DNA from: Elusimicrobiaceae bacterium
GTDB taxonomy: Bacteria; Elusimicrobiota; Elusimicrobia; Elusimicrobiales; Elusimicrobiaceae
DNA: 64,000 bases
Direction of reading: 5' to 3'
Assembly (NCBI GenBank): GCA_017520185.1
Contig: JAFXGO010000019.1
Span: 59,679-123,678 of the forward strand
This document shows positions 1 to 9,079 of the stretch, one piece after another; the first letter of the stretch is position 1, and the number at the start of each line of letters is the position of its first letter. The notes below the pieces were generated by a model. The model was not told the DNA's origin. It saw only the letters and a program-made list of their open reading frames with translations, and searched no databases. The position numbers and the translations under genes were made by a program.

Positions 1-1149
1 GTAATCGTTAATGCCCATAAAAGCACTGCGGATAGCCGCATCGGCCGAGCTGACCACCTTTAAAGCGCAGCCACTTTTGGCACCGTCACAGAGCATACCG
101 CCGATATCACTGATAATATTGTTAATGGCCAACGTCATAGCCTTCACATTGCCGCCGCGTTGCTGATAAACAATAGCCGCCGTAGCGCCGACTCCGGCCG
201 CAATGGCACAACCACAAATAGGGGCCAACTCTCCCGTAAAAACCTTTACATATCCGTTGAGCAGGTGAGAAAGCGCGATGCTTTTTAAAATTTTTTCTTC
301 ACTTACTTCCATCTCTTTGCCTACTTTCCACGGGACCAAAATCGTCACTACTCCCTGATTGCCGCTTTCTCCGCTGCTCATCACCGGTACGGCTTGCCCG
401 TCCATACGCGCATCAGCTGCACACGCAGTTAAAATTTTGGTGGAGGTAATCAAATCCATGTGCAATAGTTTTTTACGCACCAATTCCTTAATATAAAAAC
501 CTACTTTTTGCAAAGCCTGCCCCATTTCGGCAGCTTTTAGATTCATTTCTACGCCCTTTTTGATATAGGTTAAGTCCGCGCCGTCGGCATTATCCGCCCA
601 AGCAATCAAATCTGACAAGGTGGCCTTTTTTAATGCTTCTTTAAAAGCATGACAATCGGTCTTTTCTTCTTGCACTTGGGCGTCTTTTAATACCGTTTCA
701 TTTTTAGATAAATAAGTGACATTGGTATGACTGCCGGAAATAATACAGGTAGATTTTCCCCCATTTTTCCCCTGCAAATTGGCCTCTATATAAAAGCCGT
801 TTTTATCGGGGGCTACTTCTAATAGGACCTTTTTATCGGCTACTAATTTTTTGGCTTTTAACAAAAGTTCTTTATCGGCACCGGACAAAATTTCCATTTG
901 TAAGTCCGGCTTAGCAATCAACAACCCCATCGCCGCTGCCAACAAATTCCCTTTTTCTCCGTCAGTGTTGGGAATGCGTACACCACAACCGTTTTTATAG
1001 GTTCCGGCATCTAACCGAAAAGAGGCCTGAGCCACTTCCTCACCCAACTCCGCTGCCGCATAAGCGGCACATAAAGCAACCGACACCGGCTCTGTACAAC
1101 CCATAGCCGGATAAACTTGGTGTTTTAATACTTCCTTTAATATATTCAT
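1..1149 (-). CDS. L-cysteine desulfidase / UPF0597 (YhaM-CdsB) family protein, partial
   Basis: The 3' part runs off the left edge of the window; 383 codons are visible out of a usual length of about 430. The N-terminus has the family motif GCTEP near residue 18, and further Cys sites follow: ICGCAIAAG and GMLCDGAKSGCALK near the truncated end. In this family such cysteines hold an iron-sulfur cluster, and members break L-cysteine into pyruvate, ammonia and sulfide. The start ATG (1149-1147) overlaps the radC stop codon in an ATGA arrangement, so the two are probably co-transcribed. Family assignment is firm; the exact substrate (cysteine, serine or other) cannot be told from sequence. Confidence 0.85.
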   Translation of the reverse strand, partial: MNILKEVLKHQVYPAMGCTEPVSVALCAAYAAAELGEEVAQASFRLDAGTYKNGCGVRIPNTDGEKGNLLAAAMGLLIAKPDLQMEILSGADKELLLKAKKLVADKKVLLEVAPDKNGFYIEANLQGKNGGKSTCIISGSHTNVTYLSKNETVLKDAQVQEEKTDCHAFKEALKKATLSDLIAWADNADGADLTYIKKGVEMNLKAAEMGQALQKVGFYIKELVRKKLLHMDLITSTKILTACAADARMDGQAVPVMSSGESGNQGVVTILVPWKVGKEMEVSEEKILKSIALSHLLNGYVKVFTGELAPICGCAIAAGVGATAAIVYQQRGGNVKAMTLAINNIISDIGGMLCDGAKSGCALKVVSSADAAIRSAFMGINDY

Positions 1150-1835
1150 GCGATATTCCCGTTTGTCTTTAAACTATAATGAGCGCCTTTACCCACAATA
1201 ATATGGTCATGCACTGTAATCCCCAGCAAAGCGGCTGAACGGACTATTTCTTTTGTTAAAGCGATATCCTCTGCAGAGGGGGTAGGGTCTCCGGAGGGGT
1301 GATTATGCACCAAAATCACTGCGGCCGCTTTAGCCGCCAAAGCACATTCTACCACTTTACGCGGAGACACACTTACTCTATCTAAACTTCCGGTGGCAAT
1401 AATTTCCGTTTTGATCACCGTATTTCGAATAGACAAATAAATCAATTCTAAACATTCATCACTGTTTCCGGCCAAAGAGGCTTTGCAATATTTTATCACT
1501 TGTTCCGGAGTACGAATAGTAATTTTTTTCTTTACTTCATCTAAAGAATATTTTTTAAATACACTTCGGATAAGTTTTAAGTACAAAGCACTTTGACGGC
1601 CTATTCCTTTTACACAACACAGCTCCTCCACCGAAGCATCCAACACCGCTGAAAGGCTGCCAAAACGTTTCAATAAAGCCCAAGCCAACGGCTTTGTATC
1701 TCGTCTGGCAATACAATAGGTGAGCAAAAGTTCCAGCGTTTCATGATCCAAAAAATGGTCCAATCCACCGGAAGCAAATTTCTCACGAATTCTTTCTCTG
1801 TGCCCTAAATAGGAAGGTTTTATTTTTACAGGCAT
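1146..1835 (-). CDS. radC: RadC/MPN+ (JAB) family protein
   Basis: 229 aa, normal length for RadC. The N-terminal part contains a helix-hairpin-helix region (CVKGIGRQSALYLKL, about residues 74-88). The C-terminal JAB/MPN+ metalloprotease-like domain carries VHNHPSGDPTPSAEDIALT, which supplies the HxH and distal S/D metal ligands. RadC was named for DNA repair, but its real function is not settled. The stop codon overlaps the start of the desulfidase-family gene. Confidence 0.92.
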   Translation of the reverse strand: MPVKIKPSYLGHRERIREKFASGGLDHFLDHETLELLLTYCIARRDTKPLAWALLKRFGSLSAVLDASVEELCCVKGIGRQSALYLKLIRSVFKKYSLDEVKKKITIRTPEQVIKYCKASLAGNSDECLELIYLSIRNTVIKTEIIATGSLDRVSVSPRKVVECALAAKAAAVILVHNHPSGDPTPSAEDIALTKEIVRSAALLGITVHDHIIVGKGAHYSLKTNGNIA

Positions 1836-1918
1836 AATTTAATTATATGTTTTTTATGCTATTTTTTAATGCTAAAATACAAGAAAGTTTCTTTTTACCT
1901 ATTACGAGTGAGGAAAAC

Positions 1919-3292
1919 ATGTCTATCAAAGTTGCTATCATCGGGGCAGGACCTGCCGGCTATCCGGCCGCATTGACCGCCGCTAAATTGGGTGCTGAAG
2001 TAAGCGTGATTGAAAAGGCAAAACTTGGCGGAGTTTGTTTAAATAGCGGTTGTATCCCTTCTAAATCTTTATTAGATGCCGCACACAGATTTGACGTCAT
2101 TAAACATATTTCTTCTTTATGTGAAACGGAAGCGGCCAATAGCGCCGAAAATGTTTTCCGACATTTATCTTGGCAAAAAATACAAACCCGTCAGCAAAAT
2201 ATCACCCAGAAATTAACAATGGGCATTTCCGCCTTGCTGAAGCAAGCCAAAGTAAACGTCATACAAGGCACTGCCACTTTTAAAGACGCAAACACCTTAA
2301 CCGTAAAAAATGAACAAGAAGAAAAAGAAATTCCCTTTGATTATGCCATCGTGTGCAGCGGAAGTACGGCTTTTGTACCACCGCCGTTTGATAAAATTAA
2401 AGAACACATTTACGATAACAGCAATATTTTCACGCTTTCCCAATTACCGCAAACATTAACAATAGTAGGCGGCGGAGTCATAGGTTGTGAGTTTGCCACA
2501 CTCATGTCTTCGTTGGGTGTTAAGGTATCCATGATAGAAATGCAAAACCGCCTTTTACCCACTTTAGATGAGGGTTTAAGCCGCGTTATTCAAACCAATC
2601 TTCAAAAACGCGGTGTCTCTTTGTTATTAGGTAAAAAAGCCGTAGATGTGAAAGTAGAAGAAAATCAAAAAACATTAATCTTAGATGATGGCACCACTTT
2701 ACAAACGGAAGTTATATTAACGGCGATCGGCCGCAGTTGTGATCTAACGGAACTCAAACCGGAAAATGCCGGATTAACATGGGATAGAAAAGGCCTTAAA
2801 AACGTAAACCCGCACACCTTGCAAATCACAGAAAATATTTACGCCGCCGGCGATGTGACGGGCCTTTCGCTTTTGGCTCATGCCGCCAGCCGTCAGGGTA
2901 TCGTGGCCGCCGGCAATATCTGTGGGAAAAAGGCCACCTATAATAATGATCTAGTGCCCAATGCCGTTTATACTTCTCCGGAATTAGCCTCTGTCGGCCT
3001 CAGCAAAGCACAGGCTCAAGAAAAGGGCTTGGAAATAAAAACATATAAATATTTTATGCTGGCCAACGGCAGAGCCTTAACGATGCAAGCGGCAGAAGGC
3101 TTTGTGGAAATTGTTGCCGATAAAAATTCCGATAAAATTTTAGGTGCAACGATGGCGGGCCCCAATGCTTCGGAAATCATCAGTACTATTACCGTAGCCT
3201 TAGAAGCGGGCTTTACGGTGGAAAGATTAAAAAATGTCATTTTTCCGCACCCGACGGTTTGCGAATCCATCGGAGATGCTTTAGTCAAATGA
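1919..3292 (+). CDS. lpd: Dihydrolipoyl dehydrogenase (E3)
   Basis: FAD-dependent E3 subunit that re-oxidises lipoamide in 2-oxoacid dehydrogenase or glycine cleavage complexes. The first domain begins VAIIGAGPAG (FAD-binding Rossmann), followed by the redox pair in GGVCLNSGCIPSK, a second Rossmann motif (VGGGVIGCEFA) for NAD, and the C-terminal HPT...E pair in FPHPTVCES that forms the active-site base. I start at 1919 because GAGGAAAAC precedes this ATG and the frame upstream does not resemble the family; this gives 457 aa. The end overlaps the next gene by ATGA. No E1 or E2 genes are in the window, so the partner complex is unknown. Confidence 0.93.
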   Translation: MSIKVAIIGAGPAGYPAALTAAKLGAEVSVIEKAKLGGVCLNSGCIPSKSLLDAAHRFDVIKHISSLCETEAANSAENVFRHLSWQKIQTRQQNITQKLTMGISALLKQAKVNVIQGTATFKDANTLTVKNEQEEKEIPFDYAIVCSGSTAFVPPPFDKIKEHIYDNSNIFTLSQLPQTLTIVGGGVIGCEFATLMSSLGVKVSMIEMQNRLLPTLDEGLSRVIQTNLQKRGVSLLLGKKAVDVKVEENQKTLILDDGTTLQTEVILTAIGRSCDLTELKPENAGLTWDRKGLKNVNPHTLQITENIYAAGDVTGLSLLAHAASRQGIVAAGNICGKKATYNNDLVPNAVYTSPELASVGLSKAQAQEKGLEIKTYKYFMLANGRALTMQAAEGFVEIVADKNSDKILGATMAGPNASEIISTITVALEAGFTVERLKNVIFPHPTVCESIGDALVK

Positions 3293-3999
3293 AAAAATCC
3301 TTTGTTATCGTATTAGTTCGACCCAGAGACCCCAACAATATCGGGGCTGCTGCAAGGGCCATGGCCAATTTTGGCCTAAGCGAACTGCGCGTAGTAGAGC
3401 CCTTTTTGCCTTCTTGGCAGATAGCCGTCAGTGCAGTGGGCGCACAAGATATTTTGCAAAACGCCAAACTTTTTTCTTCTTTACCACAAGCATTGAGCGA
3501 TTGCGACCTCACGATTGCCACTACCGCTTTAAAAAATCGTCAACTCAATGAGCAGATTGTCGCTTTACCTCAACTTCCTACATGGATAGAGCAGTACAAT
3601 GCAGAAAAAATAGCACTTGTTTTCGGTAATGAAAAAACCGGCCTTTGCAATGAAGATATCGAACTTTGCACCGCCGCCATGCATATCCCTACAACGGCCA
3701 AACAACCCTCCGTCAATTTGGCTCAAGCAGTTATTTTGACCTGTTATGAATTGGCACGCGCAAATAGCGATCAAACACTTAGAGGCCCTAAGTTGCCTAC
3801 TTTTCAACAAACCGAATTGGTCATTGACTCTTTAGAACGTTTGATGACGCAAGCGAACTTTAAACAAGATTTCTCTTGTGAACAACGTAAAATATTAGTC
3901 CGAACATTGTTTCACAAAACCCGTTTATCCGGAAACGATTTATTCTTTATTAAAAAATTGGCGGACCAACTGGTAGCAACTTTACAAAAGAATTCTTAA
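3289..3999 (+). CDS. SPOUT-class tRNA/rRNA 2'-O-methyltransferase, TrmJ-like
   Basis: 236 aa from the ATG overlapping the lpd stop. All three SPOUT motifs are present: motif 1 around NIGAAARAMANFGL, motif 2 ALVFGNEKTGL and motif 3 PSVNLAQAV, which together form the knotted S-adenosylmethionine site. Length and order match TrmJ, which methylates the 2'-OH at position 32 of some tRNAs. A related SpoU enzyme with another RNA target cannot be excluded. It is translationally coupled to lpd, and a weak hairpin (4001-4019) separates it from buk. Confidence 0.85.
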   Translation: MKKSFVIVLVRPRDPNNIGAAARAMANFGLSELRVVEPFLPSWQIAVSAVGAQDILQNAKLFSSLPQALSDCDLTIATTALKNRQLNEQIVALPQLPTWIEQYNAEKIALVFGNEKTGLCNEDIELCTAAMHIPTTAKQPSVNLAQAVILTCYELARANSDQTLRGPKLPTFQQTELVIDSLERLMTQANFKQDFSCEQRKILVRTLFHKTRLSGNDLFFIKKLADQLVATLQKNS

Positions 4000-4078
4000 T
4001 CCGTTTTTTATAAAAACGGAAAATGAAAGAAAGGCGCACAAAATGTTAGAATATACACGTGCTATAAGCGGAGAATGT

Positions 4079-5191
4079 ATGCAATATAATATTTTGGTCA
4101 TTAATCCCGGTTCCACTTCAGACGATATCGGTTATTATCGTGGCGATAAAGCCGTATTTGAAGTGACGGTGCGTTATTCGATAACAGACCTTGAACCCTA
4201 TGAAGGGAAAAATGTGATCGAACAATTACCTCTGCGAAAAAAATTAATCCTAGACTACTTAATAGATCACCATGTTTCTCTAAAAGAGATTGATGCCGTT
4301 ATCGGACGCGGCGGTTTTATTCGCTCGGTAGAAGGGGGCGTTTATTGCATTAATGACCAAATGGTATCAGACTTGGAAACAGGCCGATATGGCGGCATTC
4401 ACCCTTGCAATTTGGGCGGAATTTTGGCCAGAGAAATTGCACAATATGCCGAATGTCCCTGCTTTATCGCCAATCCGGTAGTCATTGATGAAATGCAACC
4501 TTTAGCCCGTTATAGCGGCATGCCGGAAAACCCACGCCTTTCCGTCTTCCATGCACTTAATCAAAAACGGGTAGCGCGGCTAATTTCCGAACAAAAGGGC
4601 AAGCGCTACGAAGAAGTAAATTGCATTGTATGTCATGGCGGTGGCGGTGTATCGGTAGGGGCGCACAAACAGGGCAAAGTGATTGATGTCAGCAACGGAT
4701 ACGAAGGTGATGGCCCCATGACTCCGCAACGCAGCGGCTCTGTACCGAGCGCACAATTAGCAGATATGTGCTACAGCGGAAAATATACGCGCCAAGATAT
4801 TCATTTTAAAATGCGCGGAAAAGGCGGCTTGGTGGCCTATACCGGCACTTCTGATGTAAAAGAGTTGGAAGAATTTATTACCAGCGGTGCCAAACGTCCG
4901 GGATCTTTAATCAGTACCACTCCGCAAAAGGCTAAAGAGGCTCTAGATGCTATGATTTATCAAATTGCCAAAGAAATTGGTGCGCAAGCGGTGGTATTGG
5001 AAGGAAAAGTAGACTTTATTATTTTAACGGGCGGATTGATGTTTAGCAAATATATTCCGCGCGAATTGGAAAGGCAAATTGGCTGGATTGCCCCGATTTA
5101 CATCTTGCCCGGAAGCGAAGAAAAAGACGGACTGCGAGATGCGGCCCGCCGCGCATTAGAAAACCCCTCTATAATTAAACATTATTCTTAA
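4079..5191 (+). CDS. buk: Butyrate kinase
   Basis: Converts butyryl phosphate and ADP into butyrate and ATP (or the branched-chain equivalent). It belongs to the acetate/sugar kinase superfamily: N-terminal phosphate loop NILVINPGSTSDD, then CHGGGGVSVGAH, and a C-terminal nucleotide-binding stretch FIILTGGLMFS. An ATG at 4043 is also in frame, but family members begin just before ILxINPGS and GGAG lies at a better distance from 4079, so I use 4079 (370 aa). It is followed by ptb after 12 bp. The buk-ptb order is the reverse of the common clostridial ptb-buk. Confidence 0.93.
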   Translation: MQYNILVINPGSTSDDIGYYRGDKAVFEVTVRYSITDLEPYEGKNVIEQLPLRKKLILDYLIDHHVSLKEIDAVIGRGGFIRSVEGGVYCINDQMVSDLETGRYGGIHPCNLGGILAREIAQYAECPCFIANPVVIDEMQPLARYSGMPENPRLSVFHALNQKRVARLISEQKGKRYEEVNCIVCHGGGGVSVGAHKQGKVIDVSNGYEGDGPMTPQRSGSVPSAQLADMCYSGKYTRQDIHFKMRGKGGLVAYTGTSDVKELEEFITSGAKRPGSLISTTPQKAKEALDAMIYQIAKEIGAQAVVLEGKVDFIILTGGLMFSKYIPRELERQIGWIAPIYILPGSEEKDGLRDAARRALENPSIIKHYS

Positions 5192-5203
5192 GGAGCAATG
5201 AAC

Positions 5204-6121
5204 ATGAAATTCAATAGTTTTCAAGACCTCATCAATCAGGTCAAAGGAAAGTCTAACCGCGTCGTAGTACCGGGCGCCAACAATTCCGAAGCCTTAGAAG
5301 CCATTAAAATGGCTGATGACAACGGTCTTATTTCTCACGGTATTTTAATCGGACCGATGGCCCAAGTCAAGGAAATGGTAAAAGCAGCCGGACTAAATGA
5401 AGATAAATTTGAATTTATTGATTGTGAAGACGTGCCCACCATGTGCAAATTAGCCGTAGACCAAATTTTGGCCGGAAAAGGGGACTTCTTAATCAAAGGT
5501 TTAGTAGATACCAAGTATTATATGAAAGCCATTTTAAATAAAGAGGCCCACTTGGTGCCGGAAGGCGCGTTGCTTTCTCACTTTGTTTTATACAGCACGC
5601 CCAAATACAACAAACCTTTTGCCGTCACCGATTCTGCCGTAGTAATCGCTCCTACTTTGGAACAAAAAGCCAAAATCATTCAAAATGCCGTCAACACCAT
5701 GCACAAATTGGGATTGGAAAATCCGAAAGTGGCCTGTGTATGTCCTGTTGAAAAAGTAAATGAAAAAATCCCCTCCACCGTTGATGCTGCCACGTTAGCC
5801 CAAATGAATGCCGAAGGCAAAATCACCGGTTGTGTAGTGGAAGGACCGTACGATTTATATATCTCCATGTCTGCCCAAAAAGCAGCTGAAAAAGGAATCA
5901 CCGGCAAACAAGTGGCCGGCAATGCCGATATCTTGATGTTGCCGGATTTAGATGCCGCCAACCCGCTTTATAAAGCATTGGCTTTCTTTGGCGAACAAAT
6001 GGAAGCGGCCGCCATCTTGGTCGGACCGAAAATCCCCGTCATTTTGCCGTCTCGTGCCGATGACCCGAAAGTAAAACTCAATGCCATTGCATTGTGTTCT
6101 TTCTTGAAAGATCAAAAATAA
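5204..6121 (+). CDS. ptb: Phosphate butyryltransferase
   Basis: Interconverts butyryl-CoA and butyryl phosphate, supplying buk. The protein (305 aa) fits the phosphate acetyl/butyryltransferase fold: VVVPGANNSEALEA at the N-terminus and GNADILMLPDLDAANPLYK in the C-terminal half. AAGGAG at 5190-5195 is too close to the ATG at 5198 but well spaced for the ATG at 5204, so I use the latter. With buk it forms an ATP-yielding branch for butyrate or isobutyrate/isovalerate. The proximity of lpd recalls bkd operons, although no branched-chain dehydrogenase is present here. Confidence 0.92.
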   Translation: MKFNSFQDLINQVKGKSNRVVVPGANNSEALEAIKMADDNGLISHGILIGPMAQVKEMVKAAGLNEDKFEFIDCEDVPTMCKLAVDQILAGKGDFLIKGLVDTKYYMKAILNKEAHLVPEGALLSHFVLYSTPKYNKPFAVTDSAVVIAPTLEQKAKIIQNAVNTMHKLGLENPKVACVCPVEKVNEKIPSTVDAATLAQMNAEGKITGCVVEGPYDLYISMSAQKAAEKGITGKQVAGNADILMLPDLDAANPLYKALAFFGEQMEAAAILVGPKIPVILPSRADDPKVKLNAIALCSFLKDQK

Positions 6122-6129
6122 TCTTCTGA

Positions 6130-6160
6130 GTGGGCGGCCGGATATTTTTCCGGCCGCCAC
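6130..6160 (+). terminator. Strong GC-rich hairpin after ptb
   Basis: A perfect 9-bp stem, GGCGGCCGG (6133-6141) with CCGGCCGCC (6150-6158), and an 8-nt loop. It lacks a T-tract and the M23 gene begins 10 bp later. It may attenuate or protect the upstream mRNA rather than fully terminate. Confidence 0.55.
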
Positions 6161-6169
6161 TTTACGAAC

Positions 6170-7456
6170 ATGTATCAGAAACTCATTTCTTTTCTAAACC
6201 AGCATTACCGCCGCTATCACGATTTGATGTTTTATATTTTAACGCTTTTCGTGATTGCCTTGGCTACCGGTTTGGCAATTCACATTACGCGAGATAAAAA
6301 CGAACAGGAACTGCTCAACTCTCGTGAAAAAGAAATCTATGTTTCTGAATTTACCATCAAACAAAAGCCCATCTATGTTGCCTTACAAGAGGCCGGGTTG
6401 GAAAACAGAGAAGTTTCCGCCATTGTGGACAAACTAAACTCTGTGGTGGATACGCGCAAATTACAAAATCAAGATCGGTACTCCATCTCCACCACTACCG
6501 ATGGCAAATTTGCCTTGTTTATCTTACACAAAGATTTGGCTCATTATTTTGTGGCTGATGCCGGTGGAAAATTGGTAGCAGGGGTATCGGAAGTAGAAAT
6601 TAAAACCCGTATCCAGAGTACCGCCGGCAAAATTGAAGGCTCTCTTTTTAATTCCATGCTAAAAGACGGAGTCACCATCCCGCTCATAGTAGACTTAACC
6701 GATGCTTTTTCTTGGACCATCGATTTTAATACCGAAACACGCAACGGAGACGAATTTGCCGCCGTTTGGGAAGAACATTATACCGCAGACGGCCAAATCA
6801 CGCGGCAAGATTTGGTGGCAGCCATTTACAAAGGTCAAGTGACCGGCGAAAACTATGCTTTTTATTATAATGATGAGTTTTTTGATGAAACGGGAAAAAT
6901 CAGCAAAAAAATGTTTCTCAAATCTCCTATTAGTTTTCGCGGAGCACGCATTACTTCCCGTTTTAATCCCAAGCGTTTGCATCCTATCTTGCGCATTCGC
7001 CGCCCACATTTAGGTATTGATTATGCCGCACCGACAGGCACCCCCGTACAAACAGTAGCTGACGGAGTAGTGACTTTTGTAGGCAATAAAGGAGGATACG
7101 GCAAATATGTAGAAATCCGTCATGCCAACAACTACGTCACCACCTACGGACACCTAAGCCGCTATGCCAGCAAAACCAAAAAAGGAGCCAAAGTAAAACA
7201 AGGCGATACTATTGCTTATGTCGGAAACACAGGCCTTTCTACGGGGCCGCATTTAGATTTTCGTATCAAAGAGCGTAATAAATTTGTAGACTTTTTAAAG
7301 ATGAAGAATCGGAACTCGGCACTTCGTTCGATTCCGCAAGATCAACGCAAAGATTTTGAAGAAATAAAAACACTTTATTTAAAGGCTTTAAATGAGGCGC
7401 GTGCAGAAACTCAGCCCGTAGTCTCTACCCCAGAAAAAGCGCAGGAGCAAAAATGA
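6170..7456 (+). CDS. Membrane-anchored M23 family peptidase
   Basis: 428 aa with one N-terminal transmembrane helix (about residues 19-38), a periplasmic middle domain, and a C-terminal M23 domain (about residues 270-380). The M23 motifs are HLGIDYAAP (first zinc ligands), YGHLSRY, and GPHLDFRI. The last replaces the usual HxH with HxD, a variant I recall from some diderm M23 proteins; Asp could still bind metal, or the protein could be a non-catalytic activator. Likely role: cell-wall remodelling at the outer face of the inner membrane. Its stop overlaps the next gene (ATGA). Confidence 0.85.
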   Translation: MYQKLISFLNQHYRRYHDLMFYILTLFVIALATGLAIHITRDKNEQELLNSREKEIYVSEFTIKQKPIYVALQEAGLENREVSAIVDKLNSVVDTRKLQNQDRYSISTTTDGKFALFILHKDLAHYFVADAGGKLVAGVSEVEIKTRIQSTAGKIEGSLFNSMLKDGVTIPLIVDLTDAFSWTIDFNTETRNGDEFAAVWEEHYTADGQITRQDLVAAIYKGQVTGENYAFYYNDEFFDETGKISKKMFLKSPISFRGARITSRFNPKRLHPILRIRRPHLGIDYAAPTGTPVQTVADGVVTFVGNKGGYGKYVEIRHANNYVTTYGHLSRYASKTKKGAKVKQGDTIAYVGNTGLSTGPHLDFRIKERNKFVDFLKMKNRNSALRSIPQDQRKDFEEIKTLYLKALNEARAETQPVVSTPEKAQEQK

Positions 7457-8028
7457 AAAGAATAGCTTTTACCGGAGGACCTAACGGCGGAAAAACGACC
7501 GCTTTGTCAGTGCTTAGAGAAACTTTTGGCACTCGCATCGAAGTAGTGCCGGAAGCCGCCACCATGATTTTCAGCGGCGGTTTCCCTCGCAAAGACGGCA
7601 GCCCGGAACATGTGCGCACCGCTCAACGCATTATTTATTATGCCACCCAACAAATGGAAGATTTAACGGTGGAAACGTCTTCGGCAGATTTAATTGTATG
7701 CGATCGCGGCACCGTAGATGCGGCTGTTTATTGGCCGGAAGGAGTGGATGACTTTTTTGCCCACATGGGGACAACTTTAGAAGCAGAATTAGCCCGTTAT
7801 GACGCAGTCATTCACCTCTCTCCTCCGCTCAATGCAGAGTTTTATCAATCTACTCGCGTACGAACAGAAACCCTAGAAGAAGCGGCCAGCATTGACCGAA
7901 AAATCTTAAAAATTTGGGAAAAACACCCCAATCGTATGGTACTCCCGTCTATGAACCACTTTTTCCAAAAAGCAGGTATCATTAAAGATTTTATTGAAAC
8001 ATTGCTCCCTCAGGAGAATAACAAATGA
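7453..8028 (+). CDS. P-loop ATPase, AAA_28-like (first of a tandem pair)
   Basis: 191 aa. Walker A is GGPNGGKTT at residues 8-16; a Walker B-like ADLIVCDRGT follows near residue 80, and RVRTETLEEA in the last third is shared with the neighbour. The family resembles small AAA_28/TTD14- and NadR-kinase-like NTPases. Substrate and function are unknown. It is coupled by ATGA overlaps to both the M23 gene and its paralog. Confidence 0.75.
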   Translation: MKRIAFTGGPNGGKTTALSVLRETFGTRIEVVPEAATMIFSGGFPRKDGSPEHVRTAQRIIYYATQQMEDLTVETSSADLIVCDRGTVDAAVYWPEGVDDFFAHMGTTLEAELARYDAVIHLSPPLNAEFYQSTRVRTETLEEAASIDRKILKIWEKHPNRMVLPSMNHFFQKAGIIKDFIETLLPQENNK

Positions 8029-8588
8029 AAAAGAAAATCGTACTCACCGGCGGCCCCAGTGGTGGCAAAACCACAGCCTTATCTCTTTTAAAAGAAACTT
8101 TTGGAAATCAAATTGAAATCGTGCAAGAAGCAGCCACTTTGATTTATAGCGGCGGTTTCCCACGCAAAGACAATAGTCCTAAACATATTGAGCACGCTCA
8201 ACATATTATTTTTTATACCGTACATCAATTAGAGCACTTGGCCGAAGTGACCTCAGATGCCAAACTCATTGTGTGCGATCGCGGTTCTATTGACGGTGCC
8301 GGATATTGGCCCAACGGACCGGAAGACTTCTTTAAAGCGATGGGCACTACGTTGGAGGAGGAATTATCCCGCTATGATGCAGTGCTACATTTGTCCCCTC
8401 CGCTTAAAAAAGATTTTTATCAATCCAACAATGTTCGTACAGAAACATTGGAACAAGCAATGGCATTGGATCAAAAGATTTTGGACTTGTGGGAAAAACA
8501 CCCCAACCGCTTGGTAGTACCCGGCAAAGACCATTATTTTGAAAAAGCGGAAATCATCAAAAATTTTGTGGAGAGTTTACTTCACTAA
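8025..8588 (+). CDS. P-loop ATPase, AAA_28-like (second of a tandem pair)
   Basis: 187 aa, colinear with the preceding gene over its whole length: GGPSGGKTT, the shared block SGGFPRKD, LIVCDRGS, SRYDAVLHLSPPL and RTETLEQA. The pair clearly arose by tandem duplication. The retained Walker A in both suggests both are active. They may act as a heterodimer or on two related substrates; nothing in the sequence decides this. It overlaps its paralog by 4 bp and is followed by the SEC-C gene after 26 bp. Confidence 0.75.
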   Translation: MKKKIVLTGGPSGGKTTALSLLKETFGNQIEIVQEAATLIYSGGFPRKDNSPKHIEHAQHIIFYTVHQLEHLAEVTSDAKLIVCDRGSIDGAGYWPNGPEDFFKAMGTTLEEELSRYDAVLHLSPPLKKDFYQSNNVRTETLEQAMALDQKILDLWEKHPNRLVVPGKDHYFEKAEIIKNFVESLLH

Positions 8589-8614
8589 TTTATATTTAAG
8601 GAGTTGTAATAGAT

Positions 8615-9013
8615 ATGTGGAATCCATTTAAGAAAAAATCTACCCCTCAGGCCGATACAAAAGATGTCGCAAAAGCAGATAAACCGGCCAAAAAGGAAAG
8701 CATTGAGCAGCGTATTGAACGCGAAATAGAATCCTTACCGGGAATGATTAAAAATAAACTCAAAGACCCGCAAATCAAACAGCGTTTTATCGATATCGCT
8801 AAACGCATGGAAAAAGATGGCGTGGATTTCAAAAGCATTCGCCAAATGAAGAAATGGATGAAAGAGCATGAGGCTGAACTCAAAGCCGAAAATGCCACCG
8901 GTGTACAAAAAGTAGAAACCGTTGTGCATGAAGGGCCGCGCATCGGCCGCAATGATCCTTGCCCGTGTGGCAGCGGCAAAAAGTACAAAAAGTGCTGTGG
9001 CGCAGATAAATAA
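8615..9013 (+). CDS. SEC-C motif zinc-binding small protein
   Basis: 132 aa, Lys- and Glu-rich, with a C-terminal SEC-C motif: [19 protein letters not shown]. That motif binds zinc and in SecA contacts SecB and ribosomes. The rest is a charged helical region with no recognised domain. A good ribosome-binding site (AAGGAG) lies upstream. Role unknown; stand-alone SEC-C proteins are usually thought to be adaptor-like. Confidence 0.85.
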   Translation: MWNPFKKKSTPQADTKDVAKADKPAKKESIEQRIEREIESLPGMIKNKLKDPQIKQRFIDIAKRMEKDGVDFKSIRQMKKWMKEHEAELKAENATGVQKVETVVHEGPRIGRNDPCPCGSGKKYKKCCGADK

Positions 9014-9022
9014 GTTTAAACT

Positions 9023-9051
9023 AAACCCCCCTGCATTTTGCAGGGGGGTTT
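9023..9051 (+). terminator. Perfect 13-bp hairpin after the SEC-C gene
   Basis: AAACCCCCCTGCA (9023-9035) pairs exactly with TGCAGGGGGGTTT (9039-9051) around a 3-nt loop. This ends the operon that runs from the M23 gene. An in-frame ATG at 9038 lies inside the hairpin and is not a plausible crcB start. Confidence 0.8.
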
Positions 9052-9079
9052 GATGATACCTGCTTATCTAGAACACGCT

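Noticed and set aside
4001..4019. Inverted repeat between the TrmJ-like gene and buk as a terminator
   Set aside because: The stem is mostly A-T pairs with no T-tract after it; at most a weak structure, so not listed as a terminator.
9010..9079. Possible fluoride riboswitch before crcB
   Set aside because: A hairpin followed by GATG and TGC resembles the 3' half of the fluoride aptamer, but the required 5' half with GGxGATG and its pseudoknot partner is not present, and the hairpin is a better terminator.
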